NCBI RefSeq assembly: GCF_019402665.1
Contig: NZ_VSST01000012.1
Span: 89,836 to 153,835 of the forward strand
Direction of reading: 5' to 3'
Origin: Bradyrhizobium canariense
GTDB taxonomy: Bacteria > Pseudomonadota > Alphaproteobacteria > Rhizobiales > Xanthobacteraceae
Length of the DNA stretch: 64,000 nt
A model generated the notes under the pieces. It ran no database searches, was not told where the DNA came from, and worked only from the letters and a program-made list of their open reading frames with translations. Every line of letters starts with the position of its first letter. Positions within the stretch are counted from its first letter, which is position 1. A program made the translations under genes and the position numbers. Shown in pieces: positions 50,349-59,490 of this stretch.

Positions 50349-53006
50349 CTACCACCTGGCCATGCCGAGCCGGCTGAAGAGAATCTCCCAAAAGGAACCT
50401 GCGCGGGTTAGCTCGTATAAATGGGCGCTTGCCTGGCCGTTTCCAAGATTGGACGCCTTGCTGTACCACTTGATCGCCTGCCGGGTGTCCTTGGACACGC
50501 CCGTGCCGCTCTCATACGCCCACCCCAGATTGTATTGGGCCAACCCGTCGTTCTGATCAGCGGCCTTGCGCAGCAAGGATATACCCTTGGCGAGATCCTG
50601 CGGCACGCCTTCGCCTTTGATGTGCAAGAGGCCCAGACGTGTTTGCGCGAACGTCAAGCCCTGGTCAGCCGCCTTCGAAAACAGATCGAAAGCCAAAGAG
50701 AAGTCTTGGGGAACGCCGCGTCCGTCCCAGTACATAGCTGCAAGTCGGGATTGGCTAAAAGCGTTCCCCTGATCCGCCGCCTTGGCGTACCAGTCGGCCG
50801 CCTGCTTCTCGTCGCGAGCTGTACCCAGGCCCATCTCATAGACGTACGCAAGATTCTCCTGGCCGTAGGCATCGCCCTGTTCGGCAGACAGGCGAAACCA
50901 TTTGATGGCCTCCGCGCTATTGCGCTTAGTCCCACTTCCGTTCCGGTACATCGCTCCCAGATAGAATTGCGCACGTGCGCTTCCGATTTCAGCCAGCGGC
51001 TTCAAGCGCTCCATCGCGCGTTCAAAATCATGCGCAAGATATGCGCTCACGCCGTCCTTGAAGTCGGCGCTGACGTCGATGACCGAGGATCCGCCTTTCG
51101 AGGTCACGCCGATCAGCCCGTACTTGAACTCGTCAAGCTTATCGAACCCTTTCTCGATTGCCGGAGCAAACTCTGCCGGACAGACCGGCGCATCGAGTGT
51201 AAGGCGAAGAACTGCGTTGGAACGAATGGTTCGGCCATCGAGGTCAATGGTACCACTTACGTCAATCCGGCCGTGAACGTCTCCGTAGCCTGTCCTGCCC
51301 TCGAAAGTCGCCGAATAGACGACCGGCGCCGGTTTTTCGTAGAAGAAAGTGTTTTCGGGAATCGTGAGCGAAGCGGCCTCGCGGTATTCCATCGGCCGAC
51401 AAACAAACGGCCGCCCGCTCGCCTGGCGCGCAACCAACCGCAAGAGCGATTGCCTTGGATCCGTCAAAGGCAACATCCTGACGCGCGTGGGCCGATCAAC
51501 TTCGAGGGCTTTGCTGATCTGAAATGTTGACGTGATGGCGTAGTTGTCCGTCAGCTCGCGCGGATTGGGGTAAGTATAATCACCGGTGCCGGTCAGGCCG
51601 GCCTGCTCGATCAGCCGGCTGGCGGCCATCCGCCGATCCGCATCATCCAAGCCCTGCGCGACCACGCGTCCTAATTGTGCACCGACGCCTGTCCCGGACA
51701 GGATCGACCGGACCTCGCGCTTCCCGTCCTTGCCAAGGACGTAGTCCGTTTCCGCGGCCAGCCGGAAGCGCGCCGGCTCGGTCATGGGGATGCGGCCCAA
51801 GGCACCTCTGTCGATGTTGAGGACCGGCTTGCCCGCAAGCTCCGGCGGCAGCGATCCGAAGGCAAAGAGAGAGGCTGTCGGATCGAGGTACTGGTCAATC
51901 TCCGGGACGTAAGCGATCGCGTGGTCAAAATTTGGCGTCGCCACTTCGGTGAGCGTGTACCTTGCGTCCGAGTTCACCGCGACCAGATTGGCTTCTATGC
52001 CCTGGGCGGCGAGCAGCGCCTTGAACAGTGTCGCATGCGCCTTGCAGTCGCCATAGCGCGACGCAAGCACGGCCGAGGCGGGCTGAGACGTCCAGCCGCC
52101 GTCCTCGAGGCCAATGCCGACGTAGCGGATATTACGGGCCACCCAATTGTAGATGCGCTCGATCTTCGCGCGTGCGCCGATGGCGTCGCCGACGATCTCC
52201 TGCGAAAGTCGTGTAATCCTCTCATCCGGTCGCGCCATGGGGGCGTTGCGGGAGTTCAGCGTCGCCGCGAAAGCGGAATAGTCAGCAAACGTGCTCACCT
52301 CGAAACGCTCTGCACCCGCGAGAGTCTCCTCGTCGATCTGCCGGGGTCTCGGCGCGTCTTGCCGGAAACGCACCCGATGGATGATCCGATCGTTCACTCT
52401 CTCTTCATGGTGCTCGACGTTGCGCAATGCTATCCGCAGCGGCCTGGATGCCGGTCCGTCAACGGTCACTTCGAGTAACTCGGGTGGCTGGTTAGCCGGC
52501 TCGCTCCAAAAGCGCGCAAACTCACCCGGAAATCTCGGCTGCTTGGCCTTGTAGACCAGACGCCCGCGGATGCTGTCGCCGGGAGCAACATGCGGAAAGG
52601 CGATGATCCTGTCGCGCACCTCGTCGAAATAGGGCGATGAGGAATCTGTCGATGCCGGTTGATCGCGAATGGCGCGCTGATCCACCGCGACCACGCCGCC
52701 GTCTGCCTTGAGAGTGGCAAGCTCGATTGACGTCAAATCGTCAAAATAGCTGTTGTATTGAAAACGTTGCTGCGCGATGGCTGCTGCGCCCTTCTCGTCG
52801 AGCGCCTTGATTTCGAACTCGAAGACCTCGGTGCTGAGCCCGTTCTCATCGAAGCTAACGGCATCGCGGGCCACCGTTCGGCGCCAGCCCGGGTCGATCC
52901 AGCCGGGTCTACCGTCGCTATCCGGTGACTCGGCGGCACGCAATTTCATGCACGGCGACGAGAGCAGCAATGCTGCCAGAAAAGCTGAACAAATTCGTAC
53001 GATCAT
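50349..53006 (-). CDS. DUF3857-transglutaminase-Sel1 repeat fusion protein
   Basis: The 885-residue exported protein has three parts. A signal peptide (VRICSAFLAALLLSSPCM) leads to a DUF3857 domain (about 50-230), then a transglutaminase-like domain with a complete triad: C321 in RYGDCKAHATLF, H362 in NFDHAIAYV and D375 in YLDPTA. From about residue 670 on, five to six Sel1/TPR repeats of about 36 residues follow (AQFYLGAMYRNGSGTKRN, AQTRLGLLHIKGEGVPQD). The likely location is periplasmic. Substrate unknown; Sel1 arrays usually bind protein partners. A 294-base region downstream has no gene I can support. Confidence 0.86.
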   Translation of the reverse strand: MIVRICSAFLAALLLSSPCMKLRAAESPDSDGRPGWIDPGWRRTVARDAVSFDENGLSTEVFEFEIKALDEKGAAAIAQQRFQYNSYFDDLTSIELATLKADGGVVAVDQRAIRDQPASTDSSSPYFDEVRDRIIAFPHVAPGDSIRGRLVYKAKQPRFPGEFARFWSEPANQPPELLEVTVDGPASRPLRIALRNVEHHEERVNDRIIHRVRFRQDAPRPRQIDEETLAGAERFEVSTFADYSAFAATLNSRNAPMARPDERITRLSQEIVGDAIGARAKIERIYNWVARNIRYVGIGLEDGGWTSQPASAVLASRYGDCKAHATLFKALLAAQGIEANLVAVNSDARYTLTEVATPNFDHAIAYVPEIDQYLDPTASLFAFGSLPPELAGKPVLNIDRGALGRIPMTEPARFRLAAETDYVLGKDGKREVRSILSGTGVGAQLGRVVAQGLDDADRRMAASRLIEQAGLTGTGDYTYPNPRELTDNYAITSTFQISKALEVDRPTRVRMLPLTDPRQSLLRLVARQASGRPFVCRPMEYREAASLTIPENTFFYEKPAPVVYSATFEGRTGYGDVHGRIDVSGTIDLDGRTIRSNAVLRLTLDAPVCPAEFAPAIEKGFDKLDEFKYGLIGVTSKGGSSVIDVSADFKDGVSAYLAHDFERAMERLKPLAEIGSARAQFYLGAMYRNGSGTKRNSAEAIKWFRLSAEQGDAYGQENLAYVYEMGLGTARDEKQAADWYAKAADQGNAFSQSRLAAMYWDGRGVPQDFSLAFDLFSKAADQGLTFAQTRLGLLHIKGEGVPQDLAKGISLLRKAADQNDGLAQYNLGWAYESGTGVSKDTRQAIKWYSKASNLGNGQASAHLYELTRAGSFWEILFSRLGMARW

Positions 53007-53124
53007 ATGCTGAGCGCTCGGCCCTCAGGTCGGCAGCTCAACTAGCAGGTGAAAATTACCAGCCGCACTCTCGGAAAGAACAACTTTTAAGTTTCTCCAC
53101 GACCCTTCCAATCCGTGCGTCTTG

Positions 53125-53655
53125 TCACACCACCCGCCAGAGCCATTCCATGATCTTGGCGATCACGTCGCCGAACAGCAGCAGCGCCGCCGACCAGATC
53201 AGCGCCGAGACGAAATTGGCGGCCTGGAAGCTCCAATAGGGCATCTCGAAAATGCCGGCTGCAAGCGGCACGGAGGCACGCAAGGGGCCGAAGAAGCGGC
53301 CGATGAAGATGCTCGGCACGCCCCAGCTGCGCACGAAAGCCTCACCCCTGGGCAGGAGTTCCGGATAGCGCGAGAGCGGCCACATCTGGGCGACATGCTC
53401 CTTGTAGCGATAGCCGAACCAGTAGGAGACCCAGTCCCCGAGTGCTGCGCCGATGCCGCCGGCGATCCAGACCGGGTAGAAGCTGATGCCGCTCACCCCG
53501 ATCAGCGCGCCGATCGCGACCAGCGCGCCCCAGGCCGGGATCAGCAGCGAGATGAACGCGAGTGACTCCCCGAAGGCGAGCACGAACACGATGGGAGCTG
53601 CCCACGTCTGATGAGCGCGCACGAAATCGGCCAGCGCGTGCGCAAACTGCTCCAT
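53125..53655 (-). CDS. DedA family membrane protein
   Basis: The 176-residue inner-membrane protein shows the DedA/SNARE-associated signature: FVLAFGESLAFISLLIPAWG near residue 23, GGIGAALGDWVSYWFGYRY, and IGRFFGPLRASVPLAAGIF. These proteins help maintain membrane lipid flipping and proton-motive force; the conserved arginine in the last block is present. It lies alone, divergent from parE across 273 bases that include a palindrome. Confidence 0.9.
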   Translation of the reverse strand: MEQFAHALADFVRAHQTWAAPIVFVLAFGESLAFISLLIPAWGALVAIGALIGVSGISFYPVWIAGGIGAALGDWVSYWFGYRYKEHVAQMWPLSRYPELLPRGEAFVRSWGVPSIFIGRFFGPLRASVPLAAGIFEMPYWSFQAANFVSALIWSAALLLFGDVIAKIMEWLWRVV

Positions 53656-53723
53656 TCAAAATAGCCTTTCCGCCCTGCCCGAAGGTGCTGCTCGATGAAA
53701 AGGACTGGTAAGCCAAGGACTTG

Positions 53724-53740
53724 TGTGACATCAAGTCACA
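53724..53740. promoter_or_regulatory. Perfect palindrome TGTGAC-ATCAA-GTCACA upstream of parE
   Basis: A 6-bp perfect inverted repeat with a 5-base spacer lies in the divergent region between dedA and parE, about 190 bases before the parE start. It resembles a CRP/FNR-type site but the half-sites are one base further apart than in the standard CRP operator. It is a plausible regulator-binding site; no regulator is suggested by neighbours. Confidence 0.4.
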
Positions 53741-53928
53741 AAGTCAGGTCCAGACCGGACCGGACCGTCACATTGCCGGGAACTGGTGGGGCTGCGGCGT
53801 AAAATTGCCGGGATTGGCTCCCAACCACACCGCCCGGCCCGCCCTGCGATAACCTTTCAAGGTCAGAAGTGGCATAGTCGGCCCAACCGATTCGCCGCTC
53901 ATGCGGCCCTCAAAGCGCATAAAGATAT

Positions 53929-55971
53929 ATGTCCAAGCAGTTGAAGCCCAAAGCAAAAGACGATTTTTTCGGCGGCGATGAGCCGAAGCCCCGCGCAGCC
54001 AAGGCCGCCCCGCGCGCGGGCGGCGCCGAGGCCGACTACACGGCAGCCGACATCGAGGTCCTCGAAGGTCTGGAACCGGTGCGCCGCCGGCCCGGCATGT
54101 ATATCGGCGGCACCGACGAGAAGGCGCTGCATCACCTCTTCGCCGAAGTTATCGACAACTCGATGGACGAGGCGCTGGCGGGGCACGCGACCTTCATCGG
54201 AGTCGAGTTGAGCGCGGACGGCTTTTTGACCGTCACAGACAACGGCCGCGGCATCCCGGTCGATCCGCATCCAAAATTTCCGAAGAAGTCGGCGCTCGAA
54301 GTCATCATGTGCACGCTGCACTCGGGCGGCAAGTTCGACTCCAAGGTCTACGAGACCTCGGGCGGCCTGCACGGCGTCGGCATCTCCGTGGTGAACGCCC
54401 TCTCCTCGCTGCTCGAGGTCGAGGTCGCGCGCAGCCAGAAACTGTATCGCATGACGTTCGAGCGCGGGCACCCGAAGGGCAAGCTCGAGGATCTCGGCAA
54501 GATCAACAACCGCCGCGGAACCCGCGTGCGCTTCAAGCCGGACACCGACATCTTCGGTGCCAAGGCCGCGTTCAAGCCGCAGCGCCTGTTCAAGATGACG
54601 CGTTCGAAGGCGTATCTGTTCGGCGGCGTCGAGATCCGCTGGAATTGTGCGCCCGAACTGCTCAAGGGCGTCGACGACGTGCCGGCGGAAGCGACGTTCC
54701 ACTTTCCCGGTGGCCTCAAGGACTATCTGGCGGCGGCGATCCATGCCGACACGCTGGTGCATCCCGACATCTTCTCCGGCAAGTCGGGCCGCAACGGCGC
54801 GCATGGCGCCTGCGAATGGGCGGTGGCCTGGACCGCGGATGCCGACGGCTTCCTCTCCTCCTACACCAACACCGTGCCGACGCCTGACGGCGGCACGCAC
54901 GAATCCGGCCTGCGCAGCGCGCTGCTGCGCGGCCTCAAGGACCACGCCGAACGCGTCGGCCAGGGCAAGCGCGCGTCGTCCATTACGTCTGAAGACGTGA
55001 TGGTGGGTGCAGCCGTGATGCTCTCGGTGTTCGTGCGCGAGCCTGAATTCCAGGGCCAGACCAAGGACCGCCTTGCCACGGCCGAAGCGCAGCGCATCGT
55101 CGAACAGGCGATGAAGGATCCGTTCGACCATTGGCTGTCGGGCAATCCGAACCAGGCCAACAGGCTGCTCGACTTCGTGGTCGACCGCGCCGAGGAGCGG
55201 CTGCGCCGCCGGCAAGAGAAGGAGACCGCGCGCAAGACCGCCGGCAAGAAGCTGCGTCTGCCCGGGAAGCTCGCCGATTGCAGCGATGCCGGTCTGGACG
55301 GCTCGGAACTCTTCATCGTCGAGGGAGACTCGGCCGGTGGCAGCGCCAAGCAGGCGCGCGACCGCAAGACCCAGGCTGTGCTGCCGCTGCGCGGCAAGAT
55401 CCTCAACGTCGCGTCCGCCGGCAAGGACAAGCTGACGGCAAACACGCAGCTCGCCGACCTCGTGCAGGCGATCGGCTGCGGGATGCTCGCGCAGTATCGC
55501 GAAGAGGATTTGCGCTACCAGCGCATCATCATCATGACGGACGCCGATGTCGACGGTGCCCACATCGCTTCGCTGCTGATCACCTTCTTCTATCGGCAGA
55601 TGCCGCGGCTGATCGACGAAGGCCACCTCTTCCTCGCCGTGCCGCCGCTCTACAAGCTGACCAACGGCACGAAGTCGGTCTACGCCCGCGATGACGCGCA
55701 CAAGGCGGCGCTGATCAAGAGCGAGTTCAACGCCAACGCCAAGGTCGAGGTCAATCGCTTCAAAGGCCTCGGCGAAATGATGCCGGCGCAGCTCAAGGAA
55801 ACCACCATGGATCCGGCCAAGCGGACCATGCTGAAAGTGGTTCTGCTCGCCGACGACCGCGACACCACGGCGGATTCGGTGGAGCGCTTGATGGGCACCA
55901 AGGCCGAAGCGCGCTTCGCGTTCATCTCGGACAAGGCCGAATTCGCCAATGACGATTTGCTGGACGTCTGA
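53929..55971 (+). CDS. parE: DNA topoisomerase IV subunit B
   Basis: The 680-residue ATPase subunit decatenates daughter chromosomes with ParC. The GHKL ATP site includes [15 protein letters not shown] and DNGRGIPVD, followed by [17 protein letters not shown]. The TOPRIM domain has [20 protein letters not shown] and [17 protein letters not shown], and the C-terminal [20 protein letters not shown] is typical. Length and the absence of the extra GyrB insert identify ParE rather than GyrB. A strong terminator follows. The N-terminal 40 residues are lysine/alanine-rich and variable. Confidence 0.97.
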   Translation: MSKQLKPKAKDDFFGGDEPKPRAAKAAPRAGGAEADYTAADIEVLEGLEPVRRRPGMYIGGTDEKALHHLFAEVIDNSMDEALAGHATFIGVELSADGFLTVTDNGRGIPVDPHPKFPKKSALEVIMCTLHSGGKFDSKVYETSGGLHGVGISVVNALSSLLEVEVARSQKLYRMTFERGHPKGKLEDLGKINNRRGTRVRFKPDTDIFGAKAAFKPQRLFKMTRSKAYLFGGVEIRWNCAPELLKGVDDVPAEATFHFPGGLKDYLAAAIHADTLVHPDIFSGKSGRNGAHGACEWAVAWTADADGFLSSYTNTVPTPDGGTHESGLRSALLRGLKDHAERVGQGKRASSITSEDVMVGAAVMLSVFVREPEFQGQTKDRLATAEAQRIVEQAMKDPFDHWLSGNPNQANRLLDFVVDRAEERLRRRQEKETARKTAGKKLRLPGKLADCSDAGLDGSELFIVEGDSAGGSAKQARDRKTQAVLPLRGKILNVASAGKDKLTANTQLADLVQAIGCGMLAQYREEDLRYQRIIIMTDADVDGAHIASLLITFFYRQMPRLIDEGHLFLAVPPLYKLTNGTKSVYARDDAHKAALIKSEFNANAKVEVNRFKGLGEMMPAQLKETTMDPAKRTMLKVVLLADDRDTTADSVERLMGTKAEARFAFISDKAEFANDDLLDV

Positions 55972-56002
55972 TCCGCAAGCGCTACCCGGTCGTATCCCAT
56001 CC

Positions 56003-56036
56003 AGAGCCCCGGCATGAAGCCCGGGGCTCTTTTGTT
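56003..56036 (+). terminator. Rho-independent terminator of parE
   Basis: AGAGCCCCGG (56003-56012) pairs with CCGGGGCTCT (56021-56030), giving 10 bp with an 8-base loop, followed by TTTTGTTTTT. The core AGCCCCGG/CCGGGGCT is shared with the two terminators further right. Confidence 0.92.
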
Positions 56037-56061
56037 TTTGGGGACGACAACCGCTCTTTCC

Positions 56062-56100
56062 CGCCGATCCTGCCCGCCGATCCTGCCCGACCATCCTGCC
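56062..56100. repeat. Short tandem repeat, three 13-base units
   Basis: Three head-to-tail copies of CGCCGATCCTGCC are seen; the first two are identical and the third (CGACCATCCTGCC) differs at two positions. It lies in the 480-base non-coding region between parE and the outer-membrane protein gene. The surrounding sequence holds no gene I can support. Confidence 0.75.
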
Positions 56101-56260
56101 AACGGTCCGCCTCGATTTCGGTGATTCCCTGCCTCGTCGCATCGCGACTCGGCCAACGACTCACCCAGTCAGGCTGATGCAGGATTGCCTCCGTTTCGGA
56201 CAAAGCCGGATTCACTAACGAGAAGTTACCAAGATACAAATCGCAAAATTCGGCGTATCA

Positions 56261-56288
56261 CTTTGATAATGCAGGATTATTGTATACT
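56261..56288 (+). promoter_or_regulatory. Candidate promoter of the first outer-membrane protein gene
   Basis: In an A/T-rich patch, CTTTGA (-35-like) and TATACT (-10-like) are 16 bases apart. The mRNA would have a leader of about 155 bases before the ATG at 56452, room for post-transcriptional control such as a small RNA target, which is common for outer-membrane protein mRNAs. Sequence match is moderate. Confidence 0.35.
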
Positions 56289-56451
56289 TCGACAGCGACA
56301 CTCGGAATCCTTGCCGTGCGGCGTTTCCCGGCAACTGTGCCTGCTCTGCAACAGCATTTCGGAGAGAAGCAGGTATAGTCCGGGACATCAGATGACACGG
56401 ACTTCAGTGCGCTCGCGCCTGCCAGACAGACCAAAGCTTGGGGATTTTAAG

Positions 56452-57234
56452 ATGAAGAAGATTTTGCTCGCACTGACCGCGGTTGCCGCGATGACCGGTT
56501 CGGCCTCGGCCGCTGACCTTGGCGCCCGTCCCTACGTGAAGGCCCCGATGGCAGCGCCTGTCGCCAGCTGGACCGGCTTCTATCTCTTCGGCGGCGCCGG
56601 CGGCGGCCTCTCGGCCGCTGACCAGCGCGTGCAGACCACGGTCGGCGCAGTTCCCCTGACGATCGATCAGCGCCAGGGTGGCTCGGGCTGGTTCGGCACC
56701 GTCGGTCTCGGCTACGACTGGCAGTTCAGCGGCACCTGGGTCGCCGGCGTATTCGCTGACGGTCAGTTCGGCAGCATCCGTGCTACCATCCAGGATCCGA
56801 TCGCTGGCATCACTGGCAACCAGAAGCTGGAAGATTCCTGGGCCGCTGGTGTCCGCCTCGGCTGGCTGGTCGCTCCGAACGTTCTCTCCTACGTCAACGG
56901 CGGTTACTCGGGCGCTCACTTCGGCCAGACCAACTTCATGACCCTGGCCGGCGTGCCCGCCGGTATCCATCTCAACAGCTACAACCGCAATGGCTGGTTC
57001 GTCGGCGGCGGCGTCGAGAACAACCTGAACATCTTCGGCATCCAGTCGCCCGGCTGGTTCATGAAGACCGAATATCGCTCGGCCTTCTACAACGCCAAGA
57101 CCCAGAACGAACTGTTCGATGCTGGCAACGTCCTTGTGGGCCGCGACATCCGCGCCAACACCTGGAACCAGACGATCTCGACTTCGCTGGTCTACCGCTT
57201 CAACTGGACCGGTCCGGTCGTCGCGAAGTACTGA
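56452..57234 (+). CDS. Outer-membrane beta-barrel protein (Omp25/RopB-like)
   Basis: The 260-residue protein has a signal peptide (MKKILLALTAVAAMTGSASA) with mature start ADLGARPYVKAPM and the PVASWTGFYLFGGAGGG first strand. Alternating hydrophobic/polar strands continue to a C-terminal YRFNWTGPVVAKY, whose terminal aromatic residue is the outer-membrane insertion signal. The same layout occurs in the porin at 58544-59311, so they are paralogues. GGGGA precedes the ATG; the longer in-frame version upstream is arginine-rich and rejected. A strong terminator follows at once. Confidence 0.92.
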   Translation: MKKILLALTAVAAMTGSASAADLGARPYVKAPMAAPVASWTGFYLFGGAGGGLSAADQRVQTTVGAVPLTIDQRQGGSGWFGTVGLGYDWQFSGTWVAGVFADGQFGSIRATIQDPIAGITGNQKLEDSWAAGVRLGWLVAPNVLSYVNGGYSGAHFGQTNFMTLAGVPAGIHLNSYNRNGWFVGGGVENNLNIFGIQSPGWFMKTEYRSAFYNAKTQNELFDAGNVLVGRDIRANTWNQTISTSLVYRFNWTGPVVAKY

Positions 57235-57261
57235 TCTGATCTGACCTAATCTTCAGACGTC

Positions 57262-57288
57262 AAAGCCCCGGCATCGCCGGGGCTTTTT
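57262..57288 (+). terminator. Rho-independent terminator of the first outer-membrane protein gene
   Basis: AAAGCCCCGGC pairs with GCCGGGGCTTT (11 bp) around a 3-base ATC loop, followed by T residues (part of TTTTT). It ends transcription of the preceding gene and shows the same core as the terminators at 56003 and 58466. Confidence 0.93.
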
Positions 57289-57456
57289 CGTTGTACGGTG
57301 CTTCAGCGGACCTTGCGTGGACATGCATTCACCCTGCGGCCTGCATCAGCAGCCATTGTATCCCGACCACGGCTACGGCTAGTCTCCCGGCAAGTTTTCG
57401 GGCCGCGGCTATCGTCATGCTGCGGCACGACAGAGCGGACCAATGGGGAGGAATGC

Positions 57457-57642
57457 ATGCGCAGATTTCTGCTTGTAGCAGGCCTGTTTGCCCTTGCCGT
57501 CGGGCTGCTCTGGATCGGGCAGGGCACGGGCACCGTCGCGTGGCCGCGATCGAGCTTCATGGTCAACCAGTTGCAATGGGCCGGCTATGGCGCAGCCATG
57601 GCCGGCTTCGGGCTGGTGCTGATCTGGCAGAGCAACCAATAA
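57457..57642 (+). CDS. Small membrane protein (61 aa)
   Basis: The product MRRFLLVAGLFALAVGLLWI has a hydrophobic first helix, then VNQLQWAGYGAAMAGFGLVLIW as a second span, giving a two-span hairpin. GGGGAGGAATGC places a very good ribosome binding site before the ATG. The gene ends 21 bases before the SDR start on the same strand, so the two may be cotranscribed. I recognise no named family. Confidence 0.6.
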   Translation: MRRFLLVAGLFALAVGLLWIGQGTGTVAWPRSSFMVNQLQWAGYGAAMAGFGLVLIWQSNQ

Positions 57643-57663
57643 AAGAAACCAGGGAATAGCAGC

Positions 57664-58434
57664 ATGACATCCAGTCGGTTCGATCTCCGCGGCAAGGTCG
57701 CGATCGTCACGGGAGGCAATGGCGGCATCGGGCTCGGCATGGCCCGTGGCCTCGCCGACGCCGGCGCCAACATCGCCGTGGTCGGACGCAACGAAGCCAA
57801 ATCTACCGCCGCCGTTGCCGATCTCAGTCAACGCGGCGTGAAGGCGATCAGTGTTCCCACCGACGTCACCGACAAGGCGGCCATCGCCGCGATGGTCGAG
57901 CGTGTCGTCGGGGACCTCGGCCGCATCGACATCCTCATCAACAATGCCGGCATGAGCATCCGCAAGCCGCCGCACGAGCTCGAGCTCGACGAGTGGAATA
58001 CGGTGATCAACACCAACCTCACCAGCGCCTTCCTGTGCTCGAAGCTGGCCTATCCGGCGCTGAAGGCGTCCGGCAACGGCAAGGTGATCAACATCGGCTC
58101 GATGATGTCGATCTTCGGCGCGAGCTTCGCGACGGCCTACGCGGCGAGCAAGGGCGGCATCGTTCAGTACACGCGCGCCTGCGCCAACGCATGGGCGCCC
58201 GACAACATCCAGGTCAATGCCATCCTGCCGGGCTGGATCGACACTGACCTGACCCGCGGTGCGCGGCAGCAGGTATCGGGATTGCACGAGCGGGTGCTGG
58301 CACGCACGCCTGCGGGGCGGTGGGGCGACATCGACGATTTCGCCGGCATTACCGTGTTCCTTGCCTCGTCCGCCTCTAACTTCGTCACCGGCACCGCGAT
58401 CCCCGTCGATGGCGGGTTCTCGGTGATGGCGTAG
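57664..58434 (+). CDS. Short-chain dehydrogenase/reductase, glucose/gluconate dehydrogenase-like
   Basis: The 256-residue classical SDR has VTGGNGGIGLGMARGLADAG (NAD(P) loop), NNAG in the fourth strand, active-site Ser and YAASKGG (YxxxK), and a C-terminal NAILPGWIDTDLT with VDGGFSVMA. The overall profile matches 2-deoxy-D-gluconate 3-dehydrogenase or glucose 1-dehydrogenase-like enzymes; substrate unproven. The gene ends near the shared bidirectional terminator that also faces the second outer-membrane protein. Confidence 0.9.
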   Translation: MTSSRFDLRGKVAIVTGGNGGIGLGMARGLADAGANIAVVGRNEAKSTAAVADLSQRGVKAISVPTDVTDKAAIAAMVERVVGDLGRIDILINNAGMSIRKPPHELELDEWNTVINTNLTSAFLCSKLAYPALKASGNGKVINIGSMMSIFGASFATAYAASKGGIVQYTRACANAWAPDNIQVNAILPGWIDTDLTRGARQQVSGLHERVLARTPAGRWGDIDDFAGITVFLASSASNFVTGTAIPVDGGFSVMA

Positions 58435-58465
58435 ATCGTACGCGATAAACCTGCACACAAAAAAG

Positions 58466-58491
58466 AAGCCCCGGACAATGCCGGGGCTTTT
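58466..58491. terminator. Bidirectional terminator between the SDR and the second outer-membrane protein gene
   Basis: AAGCCCCGG (58466-58474) pairs with CCGGGGCTT (58481-58489) around ACAATG. A T-run follows on the plus strand, and the A-run before the left arm gives a T-run on the minus strand, so the hairpin can end both convergent transcripts. Confidence 0.9.
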
Positions 58492-58543
58492 GAATTTGGG
58501 TAGTGATCGTCTTTTATGGCTGCTTGGTCGTTCGTTGACCCAC

Positions 58544-59311
58544 TCAGTAGCGGGCGATGACTGGCGCGTCGAACTTGTAGCTGGCGCGCACGACGGCCCA
58601 CTGGATGTCGCGCGGCTTGGCATCGAAGCTGTAGTTGCCCGACGTGCCGCCAAGTTGATAGGTCTGGCTGGCGAAGGCTGCGTAGTTGTATTCGAGGCCG
58701 ACGATCCAGTTGCGGGTGATGCCGTATTCCCAGCCGGCACCGACGGTCCAGCCGTTGGCCCAATGGGTTTGACCGCCGGAACCGGTGGCCGGACCGACCG
58801 TATCGGTGACCGACAGACGGTTGTTCACGCCGGCATAGCCGCCTTTGATGTAGAACAGGTTGTTCTGCACGGCGAAGCCCGCGCGACCGACGACGGTGGC
58901 AAGCACATTGGCGCGCCAATCAAAGACGTTGCCGCCCGGAGCAAATGCCGTGTTCACGACCGTGCCCTTGTTGTCGAGGCCGGAGATCGTGCCTTCCATA
59001 CCGAAGACGTAGTTGTTGGCCTGCCAGTTGTAGCCGATCTGGGCGCCGCCCATGATGCCGGCGCTGCGCTGACGGTAGCCCTGCCCCAGGGTCAGATCGC
59101 CGAACGGCGCGCCGGTCCCGTTGTTGATGAACTGCTCGTTGGTCCATGCGCCGCCGATGTGGCCGCCGACATAGAAGCCGGTCCAGTTGAACATCGACTC
59201 CATATAGGCCGGCGCCTTCGTGTAGCGCGCGCCGAGATCGGCGGCGGAAGCGGCGCCCGTCGAAACCAGAGCGGTCGTGCAGGCGAAGGCGGCAATCAAC
59301 TTGGTACGCAT
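58544..59311 (-). CDS. Outer-membrane beta-barrel protein (Omp25/RopB-like), second paralogue
   Basis: The 255-residue porin-like protein starts MRTKLIAAFACTTALVSTGA with a signal peptide and mature ADLGARYTKAPAYM, matching the start of the paralogue at 56452. FNWTGFYVGGHIGG opens the barrel, and GWEYGITRNWIVGLEYNYA and the terminal FDAPVIARY, with C-terminal Tyr, close it. The ATG before RTKLIAAF was chosen over an ATG 12 codons upstream that lacks a signal layout. It shares the bidirectional terminator with the SDR. Confidence 0.92.
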   Translation of the reverse strand: MRTKLIAAFACTTALVSTGAASAADLGARYTKAPAYMESMFNWTGFYVGGHIGGAWTNEQFINNGTGAPFGDLTLGQGYRQRSAGIMGGAQIGYNWQANNYVFGMEGTISGLDNKGTVVNTAFAPGGNVFDWRANVLATVVGRAGFAVQNNLFYIKGGYAGVNNRLSVTDTVGPATGSGGQTHWANGWTVGAGWEYGITRNWIVGLEYNYAAFASQTYQLGGTSGNYSFDAKPRDIQWAVVRASYKFDAPVIARY

Positions 59312-59490
59312 GGTACACCCCGTGTCCTTTGATGGGTGCACGCTCACACGCAGGTCTTACTCAAATTTGAATCAAGACAGTTAAGACGCCGGATTGGCAA
59401 GCAGCGCGCCTTCAATCCATCTGAACTGTTGTACGCAGGCAACGCCCTGAGCGCGATTTAACGCCGCGTTATCCCTACCGGGTCCTTGCG

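Noticed and set aside
53724..53740. A true CRP site
   Set aside because: Half-sites TGTGA and TCACA are separated by seven rather than six bases; listed only as an unassigned palindrome.
53899..56142. A 747-residue antisense frame over parE
   Set aside because: The translation is histidine/arginine-rich, without domain motifs, and opposes a clear topoisomerase; long antisense frames are expected in high-GC DNA.
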